Source of the DNA: Paracidovorax konjaci
Lineage (GTDB): Bacteria; Pseudomonadota; Gammaproteobacteria; Burkholderiales; Burkholderiaceae_C
Assembly: GCF_900112675.1 (NCBI RefSeq)
Contig: NZ_FOMQ01000023.1
Coordinates: 1-41,776 of the forward strand
Direction of reading: 5' to 3'
DNA: 41,776 nucleotides
The notes under the pieces were generated by a model. That model searched no databases. It saw only the letters and a program-made list of their open reading frames with translations, and was not told the DNA's origin. Both the position numbers and the translations under genes were made by a program. Shown one piece after another: positions 33,936-41,776 of the stretch (position 1 is the stretch's first letter; each line of letters starts with the position of its first letter).

Positions 33936-34152
33936 TTGCACTCCGGGTGCGATGCCGCCCCCGGGCCCGCCGCGTGGCGCACGCACCCGCGGGCGCCGAG
34001 GGGCCGGCGCGGGTTTTGCCTCCGATGGGGCGGTGCGCCACGGTATCATCCGGCGCTGCCCGCCGGGCCGGGGCGCGCCGTCCCGGCCGGCCCGTCCCGG
34101 GCTCTTGCGCCCTTCGCCACGCCCGCTTTCCTGCCTGCCCGCTGTCCGCCCC

Positions 34153-37100
34153 GTGCGCCTGAACTCCATCAAACTCGCCGGCTTCAAGTCGTTCGCCGAA
34201 CCCACGCACTTCGTGCTGCCGGGGCAGCTCGTGGGCGTGGTGGGCCCGAACGGCTGCGGCAAGTCCAACATCATGGATGCGGTGCGCTGGGTGCTGGGGG
34301 AGTCCAAGGCCAGCGAACTGCGCGGCGAGTCGATGCAGGACGTGATCTTCAACGGCACCACGCACCGCAAGCCCGCCAGCCGCTCCAGCGTGGAGCTGGT
34401 CTTCGACAACGCGGACCACCGCGCGGGCGGCCAGTGGAACCAGTACGGCGAGATCGCCGTCAAGCGCGTGCTCACGCGCGAGGGCAACAGCAGCTATTTC
34501 ATCAACAACCAGCCCGTGCGCCGCCGCGACGTGCAGGACGTGTTCCTCGGCACGGGCCTGGGCCCGCGGGCCTACGCCATCATCGGCCAGGGCACCATCA
34601 GCCGCATCATCGAGTCGCGCCCCGAGGAGCTGCGGCTCTTCCTGGAAGAGGCGGCGGGCGTCTCCAAGTACAAGGAACGCCGCCGCGAGACCGAGAACCG
34701 CCTCGCCGACACGCGCGAGAACCTCACGCGCGTCGAAGACATCCTGCGCGAACTGAACGCCAACCTCGAGCGCCTCGAAAAGCAGGCCGAGGTGGCGGCC
34801 CGCTACAACGCGCTGCAGGCCGATGTCACCCTGCGGCAGCACCAGCTCTGGTTCCTCAAGCGCGCCGACGCCCAGGCCGACCAGGACCGCGTGCGCACCG
34901 AAGGCCTGCAGGCCGTGAACGACCTCGAATCGCGCACGGCCGACCTGCGCCATGTGGAGGCCGATCTCGAAACCATCCGCCAGGCCCACTATGCTGCCGG
35001 CGACCAGGTCAACCAGGCCCAGGGTCGCCTCTACGAGGCCACCGCCGAAGTCGGCAAGCTCGAAGCCGAGATCCGCTATGTCGTGGAAGGCCGCCAGCGC
35101 GTGGAGCAGCGCCTGGCGCAACTGGCCGAGCAGATCGTGCAGTGGTCCACGCGCCAGGAGGAGGCGGAGGCCGAAATGGAGGGCCTCGCCGGTGCCGGCG
35201 TGGATGCCGAGGAGCGCGCCGAACTGCTGGCCGCCCAGGTGGAAGAGCAGGCCATGCAGCTGCCCGATCTGGAAGATGCCCTGCGGCAGGCCCAGCAGCG
35301 GGCCGAGGCGCAGCGCACGTCGGTGGTCCAGGTGCAGCAGCAGATCCAGGTGCTGGCCGCCGAGCAGCGCAGCCTGCAGGAGCAGCGCCGACAGGCCGAA
35401 GCCCGCCACGAGCGGCTGCGCGCCGACCGCAACGCCCTGGCCGCCCCCGACGAAGCCCGCCTGGCCAACCTGGGCGAGCAACTCACCGCCGCCGAGGAAG
35501 CGGCCGAGATGGCCGAGGCGCGGCTCGCCGAACTGCAGGACAGCGTGCCCCAGCTCGACGACGAGCGCCGCCAGCGCCAGCAGTCCGTGAACGCAGAAGG
35601 CGCGCGGCAGGCCGATCTGTCGGCGCGGCTGGAGGCGCTCAAGGCCCTGCAGGAAAAGGTCAAGACCGACGGCAAGCTCAAGCCCTGGCTCGCCCGGCAC
35701 GGGCTGGAAGGCCTGCAGGGCCTCTGGAGCCGGCTGCACATCGAGCCCGGCTGGGAGAACGCGCTGGAAGCGGCCCTGCGCGAGCGCCTGGGTGCCCTGG
35801 AAGTGGGGCGCCTCGACACCGTGCGCGGGTTCCTCGGCGCGGGCGCGCAAGACGCGCCGCCGGCCCGGCTGGCGTTCTACAGCACCTCCGCACCGTCCGC
35901 CGCGGCGCCTGCGCCGGCCGGCGCGCACCGGCTGGCCGATCTGCTGGAGGTGGCCGACGCCGGCCTGCGGTCCGTGCTCGGGGACTGGCTGCAGGGCTGC
36001 CAGACCGCGGCCACGCTCGACGAAGCCCTCGACCGCCGCGCGCAACTGCGCCCCGGCGAGACGGTCTACGTGCCGAGCGGCCATGCCGTGAGCGCGCACG
36101 GCGTGAGCTTCTACGCGCAGGATTCCGAGCAGTCAGGCCTGCTCGCCCGCGCCCAGGAGATCGAGCACCTCGAAAAAGAGCTGCGCGCCCAGACCCTCAT
36201 CCACGACGAATCGCGCACGGCGCTGGTGCGGGCCGAAGCCGCCTACGCCGACGCATCGCAGCGCCTGGTGTCCGCGCGCCGCGAGGCCAGCGAGGCGCAA
36301 GGCCGCCGCCACGAGCTGCAGGTGGAGACGCTGCGCCTCACGCAGCTCGCGGAACAGGCGCGGGCGCGCAGCGCGCAGATCGGCGCGGACCTGGCCGAGG
36401 TCGATGCCCAGCTCTCCGATCTGCAGGAGCGCGCGGTCACCGCCGAGGCGCGGTTCGAAGAGCTGGACATGCAACTGGCCGACAGCCAGGAGCGCCACGC
36501 CCAACTCGGCGACCGGGTGATCGAATCCGAACGGCGACTGGCCGAGTGCCGCGAGCAGCAGCGCAGCCTGGAGCGGCAGGCCCAGGAAGCCACCTTCTCG
36601 CGCCGCAGCCTGGAGGCCCGGCGCGCCGAGCTGGCGCGCACCATCGACACCGCGCGCGCGCAATGCACCGCATTGGCCGACGAGCGCCAGCGGGCGCAGG
36701 ACGAAGCGGGCCGGCTGTCGTCGGCAGCCGCGCAGGGCGGGCTGCAGCAGGCGCTGGATCTGAAGATGGAGCGGGAGAAGGCGCTGGCCGCGCAGCGCAG
36801 CGAATACGACGACCTCACCGCCCGTCTGCGCGCGAGCGACGAGCGGCGGCTGCAACTGGAGCGGGCGCTCGACCCGCTGCGCCAGCGCATCACCGACTTC
36901 CAGCTCAAGGAGCAGGCCGCGCGCCTGGGCCTGGAGCAGTACACCGGCCTGCTGGCCGATGCCCAGGCCGACCTGGAGGCGGTGGCCCGCTCCATCGAGC
37001 AGGGCGGAGTGCGCTCGGCCGGGCTGCAGTCCGAGATCGACCGCCTGCACCGCGAGATCGCCGCCCTGGGGGCCGTGAACCTCGCCGCGCTCGAAGAGCT

Positions 37101-37680
37101 GCAACTCGCCCGCGAGCGCAAGACCTTCCTCGATGCGCAGACGGAAGACCTGACGCTCGCCATGAACACGCTGGAGGACGCCATCCGCAAGATCGATGCG
37201 GAGACGCGCACCCTGCTGTCGGGTACGTTCGAAACCGTGAACGGGCACTTCGGCCGCATGTTCCCCGAGCTGTTCGGCGGCGGGCAGGCCCGCCTCATCA
37301 TGACGGGCGACGAGATCCTCGACTCCGGCGTGCAGGTCATGGCCCAGCCGCCGGGCAAGAAGAACCAGACCATCCACCTGCTCTCGGGCGGCGAGAAGGC
37401 ACTGACCGCCATCGCGCTGGTCTTCGCGATCTTCCAGCTCAACCCCGCGCCGTTCTGCCTGCTCGACGAAGTCGATGCCCCGCTGGACGACGCGAACACC
37501 GAGCGCTATGCCAAACTCGTCGCCAGCATGAGCCGGAGCACCCAGTTCCTTTTCATCAGCCACAACAAGATCGCCATGGAAATGGCCGAGCAACTCATCG
37601 GCGTGACCATGCAGGAGCAGGGCGTCTCGCGCATCGTCGCGGTGGACATGGAGTCCGCGCTGTCGATGGCGGATGCCTGA
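34153..37680 (+). CDS. smc: chromosome segregation protein SMC
   Basis: The 1175-residue protein is the structural ATPase that folds and segregates the chromosome with ScpA/B. The N-terminal head has Walker A GPNGCGKSN (31-39); long coiled coils flank a hinge (roughly 510-640). The C-terminal head has the signature LLSGGEKALTAIAL (near 1076) and Walker B FCLLDEVDAPLDD (1101 onward). I chose a GTG start at 34153, giving MRLNSIKLAGFKSF, the standard SMC opening; longer ATG readings from 33931 cover the repeat and GC leader and are not plausible. It is 66 bp upstream of zipA, an arrangement common in Burkholderiales. Confidence 0.95.
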   Translation: MRLNSIKLAGFKSFAEPTHFVLPGQLVGVVGPNGCGKSNIMDAVRWVLGESKASELRGESMQDVIFNGTTHRKPASRSSVELVFDNADHRAGGQWNQYGEIAVKRVLTREGNSSYFINNQPVRRRDVQDVFLGTGLGPRAYAIIGQGTISRIIESRPEELRLFLEEAAGVSKYKERRRETENRLADTRENLTRVEDILRELNANLERLEKQAEVAARYNALQADVTLRQHQLWFLKRADAQADQDRVRTEGLQAVNDLESRTADLRHVEADLETIRQAHYAAGDQVNQAQGRLYEATAEVGKLEAEIRYVVEGRQRVEQRLAQLAEQIVQWSTRQEEAEAEMEGLAGAGVDAEERAELLAAQVEEQAMQLPDLEDALRQAQQRAEAQRTSVVQVQQQIQVLAAEQRSLQEQRRQAEARHERLRADRNALAAPDEARLANLGEQLTAAEEAAEMAEARLAELQDSVPQLDDERRQRQQSVNAEGARQADLSARLEALKALQEKVKTDGKLKPWLARHGLEGLQGLWSRLHIEPGWENALEAALRERLGALEVGRLDTVRGFLGAGAQDAPPARLAFYSTSAPSAAAPAPAGAHRLADLLEVADAGLRSVLGDWLQGCQTAATLDEALDRRAQLRPGETVYVPSGHAVSAHGVSFYAQDSEQSGLLARAQEIEHLEKELRAQTLIHDESRTALVRAEAAYADASQRLVSARREASEAQGRRHELQVETLRLTQLAEQARARSAQIGADLAEVDAQLSDLQERAVTAEARFEELDMQLADSQERHAQLGDRVIESERRLAECREQQRSLERQAQEATFSRRSLEARRAELARTIDTARAQCTALADERQRAQDEAGRLSSAAAQGGLQQALDLKMEREKALAAQRSEYDDLTARLRASDERRLQLERALDPLRQRITDFQLKEQAARLGLEQYTGLLADAQADLEAVARSIEQGGVRSAGLQSEIDRLHREIAALGAVNLAALEELQLARERKTFLDAQTEDLTLAMNTLEDAIRKIDAETRTLLSGTFETVNGHFGRMFPELFGGGQARLIMTGDEILDSGVQVMAQPPGKKNQTIHLLSGGEKALTAIALVFAIFQLNPAPFCLLDEVDAPLDDANTERYAKLVASMSRSTQFLFISHNKIAMEMAEQLIGVTMQEQGVSRIVAVDMESALSMADA

Positions 37681-37746
37681 CGTCCTACACGAGATCCGCA
37701 TGATGCAGGGCAGCCGGCCACCGCGCCACACCGTTTCACTCACACC

Positions 37747-38871
37747 ATGAGCAATTTCCAACTCGGCCTCATCATCGCGGGCGGCGTGGTTCTGGCCATC
37801 GTCATCGCCTACAACGCCTGGATCAACCACCGCAACGCGCCGAAGCGCGCCAGCCCGCACGAAGCGGGCGACGGCCCTGGCGACTCGCTGCTGCGGCAGG
37901 AGCCCGGCTTCGATCTGCCGCCGGGCGCGCTGCCGACGGCCGCAGCCACGGGCCTGCCGGCCGGCGACCCGATGGCCCAGGCTGCCGACGGCGGCCATGC
38001 CGTGGACTGGCAGGATTCGCTGCAGATGCCGGTGCCCCCCGCCGAGCGCCGGGGTGGCCTGGACCCCTTGATCGACGCCATCGCCCCGGTCGTGCCCGAG
38101 CACGTCGTCTCGGGCGACGCGGCCCTCGCGGCCCTTCCGCCCACGCGCCGGGCGGGCAGCAAGCCATTCGCCATCGAAGGCTTCAGCGACGCGGCGCAGC
38201 AGTGGGAAACGCCCGTGGCCGGCCAGCGCTACACCCAGTTCCAGGCCGGCGTGCAACTGGCCAACCGCGTGGGCGCGCTCAACGAGATCGAGTTTTCCGA
38301 GTTCGTGCTCAAGGTGCAGGGCTTTGCCGATGCGGTGAATGCCACCCCCGATTTCCCCGACATGCTGCACGAGGTCGGCCGCGCCCGCGAACTGGACCAG
38401 TTCGCCAGCGACCACGATGCCCAGCTCGCGTTCTGCCTGCGGGCCCGCCACGCGACATGGAGCCCGGGCTATGTGCAGCAGAACGCCGCACGCCTGGGTT
38501 TCACGCCCGGCGCGATGCCCGGCCGCCTCGTGCTGCCCGCCGCGGGCCCGGGCCTTCCGCCCGTGCTCACGCTTTCCTACGACACCCAGGCCGCGATGTC
38601 GGACGACCCCGAGCAGTCCGCCATCCGCGACATCACCCTGAGCCTGGACGTGGCCCAGGTGCACCGCAGCGAGCAGCCGTTCGCGCGGCTGCGCGAGATC
38701 GCGGCCTCGCTGGGCCAGACCATGGACGGCGTGCTGTGCGACCAGAACGGCACGCCGTTGCCCGCCATGACCATGGACCCGATCGCCGCCGACCTCGAAC
38801 TGCTCTACGACAAGCTCGACAGCCGTGACCTCTCGGCGGGCTCCGTGCTGGCGCGGCGCCTTTTCAGCTGA
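37747..38871 (+). CDS. zipA: cell division protein ZipA
   Basis: The 374-residue membrane anchor for FtsZ has one N-terminal membrane helix (QLGLIIAGGVVLAIVIAYNAW, residues 5-25), a Pro/Ala-rich linker to about residue 135, and a C-terminal ZipA domain (about 210-370). That domain includes YTQFQAGVQLANRVGALNEIEFSEF, DITLSLDVAQV and MDPIAADLELLYDKLDSRDLS. The domain is divergent from E. coli ZipA but typical for Burkholderiales. The start lies 66 bp after smc; no clear ribosome-binding site is seen. It precedes ligA by 50 bp. Confidence 0.88.
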   Translation: MSNFQLGLIIAGGVVLAIVIAYNAWINHRNAPKRASPHEAGDGPGDSLLRQEPGFDLPPGALPTAAATGLPAGDPMAQAADGGHAVDWQDSLQMPVPPAERRGGLDPLIDAIAPVVPEHVVSGDAALAALPPTRRAGSKPFAIEGFSDAAQQWETPVAGQRYTQFQAGVQLANRVGALNEIEFSEFVLKVQGFADAVNATPDFPDMLHEVGRARELDQFASDHDAQLAFCLRARHATWSPGYVQQNAARLGFTPGAMPGRLVLPAAGPGLPPVLTLSYDTQAAMSDDPEQSAIRDITLSLDVAQVHRSEQPFARLREIAASLGQTMDGVLCDQNGTPLPAMTMDPIAADLELLYDKLDSRDLSAGSVLARRLFS

Positions 38872-38912
38872 ACTGGATCCACTGGTCAGGTTTGACCCCG
38901 CGAGATGCCTAA

Positions 38913-41132
<2,220 letters not shown>

Positions 41133-41150
41133 ACACGCATCGCCAGACGG

Positions 41151-41188
41151 CGGGCGCGCGGGCTGTGGTCCGCGCGCCCGTTTCTCTT
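41151..41188 (+). terminator. intrinsic terminator after ligA
   Basis: An 11-bp perfect stem CGGGCGCGCGG / CCGCGCGCCCG with an 8-nt loop is followed by TTTCTCTT. It lies 18 bp after the ligA stop. Confidence 0.82.
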
Positions 41189-41244
41189 GATTGACATCGA
41201 ATATCCGGAAAATTGCGGCACGTCAAACCGCGTATTTCCAGGAT

Positions 41245-41272
41245 TTGCACCAAAACGGATCAAAGATATGAT
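41245..41272 (+). promoter_or_regulatory. candidate sigma-70 promoter for vgrG
   Basis: TTGCAC (41245-41250), 16 bp, then TATGAT (41267-41272), a one-base mismatch to the -10 consensus. It sits in an AT-rich gap 65 bp upstream of the vgrG start. Confidence 0.5.
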
Positions 41273-41294
41273 TCGCCGCTCCATTAATCCCGTA

Positions 41295-41326
41295 AATACG
41301 TAATTCAATAATACGTTTAAATACGT
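41295..41326 (+). repeat. three AATACGT direct repeats before vgrG
   Basis: AATACGT occurs at 41295, 41310 and 41320 (spacings 15 and 10 bp), between the candidate promoter and the vgrG start. The second and third lie in ATACGTTTAAATACGTTT. They may be an operator or RNA leader element; nothing more can be said. Confidence 0.45.
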
Positions 41327-41337
41327 TTGGTTTCATT

Positions 41338-41776
41338 ATGACACGTCGAGTCACCATACAAACGCCGGTAGGGGATGCGCTGCATTTCCGGGAGATGCGG
41401 GGCCGTGAGGGGTTGAGCGAGGTGTACAGCCTGGAGATCGACCTGCAAAGCGAGAGCCGGGAGGTGGACCCGAAGGCGCTGTTGGGCAAGAACGCGACGG
41501 TGGTGGTGGAGACGGAGGGCGGTGGGCGGCGCTACATCGACGGGATCGTGACGCGGTTCGGGATGCAGGGTCAGGACCACCGGTACTACTCGTACCGGCT
41601 GAGGCTGCAGCCGTGGGTGTGGCTGGCGTCGCGCAAGAGCGACTTCCGGATATTCCAGAACAAGAGCGTGCCGCAGATCATCGAGGAGGTGCTGGGGGTC
41701 TACGGATATCCGCTGGACAAGAAACTCAGCCGCAGTTACCGCACGTGGGATTACTGCGTGCAATATGGGGAGAGCG
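41338..41776 (+). CDS. vgrG: type VI secretion tip protein VgrG, 5' part only
   Basis: 146 codons are visible before the window ends. The product begins MTRRVTIQTPVGDALHFREM and continues with the gp27-like N-terminal domain: GLSEVYSLEIDLQSE, LLGKNATVVVETEGGGRRYIDGIVTRFG, YSYRLRLQPWVWLASRKSDFRIFQNKSVPQIIEEVL. VgrG trimers form the spike of the type VI apparatus and carry effectors. Codon use is strongly biased to G-ending codons. No other type VI gene lies upstream, so this looks like an orphan vgrG module whose effector and adaptor would be to the right. Confidence 0.93.
   Translation, partial: MTRRVTIQTPVGDALHFREMRGREGLSEVYSLEIDLQSESREVDPKALLGKNATVVVETEGGGRRYIDGIVTRFGMQGQDHRYYSYRLRLQPWVWLASRKSDFRIFQNKSVPQIIEEVLGVYGYPLDKKLSRSYRTWDYCVQYGES

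Noticed and set aside
33931-34152. Extended SMC N-terminus from an upstream ATG
   Set aside because: The extra 74 residues are low-complexity Arg/Pro/Gly sequence and the family N-terminus begins precisely at GTG 34153.

Overview
The window is about 41.8 kb of high-GC DNA. Gene content points to a plant-associated betaproteobacterium of the family Comamonadaceae, most likely Acidovorax (A. avenae/citrulli group). The grounds are several Bug-type (TctC-like) solute receptors, an oxidative hexuronate pathway, a TRAP transporter, a smc-zipA-ligA block as in Burkholderiales, and a possible Hrp-type promoter. The genus is an inference from memory of gene families; no database was searched.

Layout. 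Positions 1-10691 hold a sugar-acid catabolic locus. It has a leftward gntR-Bug receptor-kdgD(partial) unit and a rightward unit of uronate dehydrogenase, SMP-30 lactonase, TRAP dctP-dctQ-dctM, a secreted beta-propeller lactonase, a Tat-exported SMP-30 hydrolase and a second Bug receptor. The parts fit one scheme: uptake of hexuronates or aldarates, oxidation to aldaro-lactone, lactone opening, then dehydration and decarboxylation by KdgD to 2,5-dioxopentanoate. Two TTGT/ACAA inverted repeats flank gntR and are the natural candidate operators.

Positions 10755-13666 (leftward) hold a lipoprotein Cu/Zn superoxide dismutase followed 14 bp later by a TonB-dependent receptor. Positions 13817-18509 (leftward) hold a valine/isobutyrate catabolic set, mmsA, an LprI-like secreted protein, acyl-CoA dehydrogenase, a TfoX-N protein and mmsB, with a divergent LysR regulator at 18684-19580.

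Positions 19581-28659 are more accessory. They contain an orphan ATP-grasp protein behind an AT-richer stretch, cycA behind a 90-nt almost pure pyrimidine leader, an EF-hand protein, a tiny DUF3309 membrane protein, and a 474-residue repeat protein with the look of a secreted effector. These are followed by a sugar/nodulation-type acetyltransferase, a seven-copy 12-bp tandem repeat and an ABC exporter. Positions 28882-33871 hold an ArsB-like permease, a CHASE-PAS-PAS-GGDEF-EAL c-di-GMP protein and a YnfA-type protein.

Positions 34153-41132 are the housekeeping block smc, zipA, ligA. The first 240 bp or so of ligA are strikingly AT-rich compared with the rest of the gene. The window ends inside a vgrG gene with its own AT-rich promoter region.

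Four copies of one short intergenic repeat (ATAGCAAACTATT..AATG..CGGCGGCAT) are scattered at 5391, 14753, 25975 and 33886, all in the same orientation. The best candidates for something new are the repeat protein at 24485-25909 with its near-PIP-box promoter, the ATP-grasp gene with a coupled upstream short ORF, the cycA pyrimidine leader, and the dispersed repeat family.
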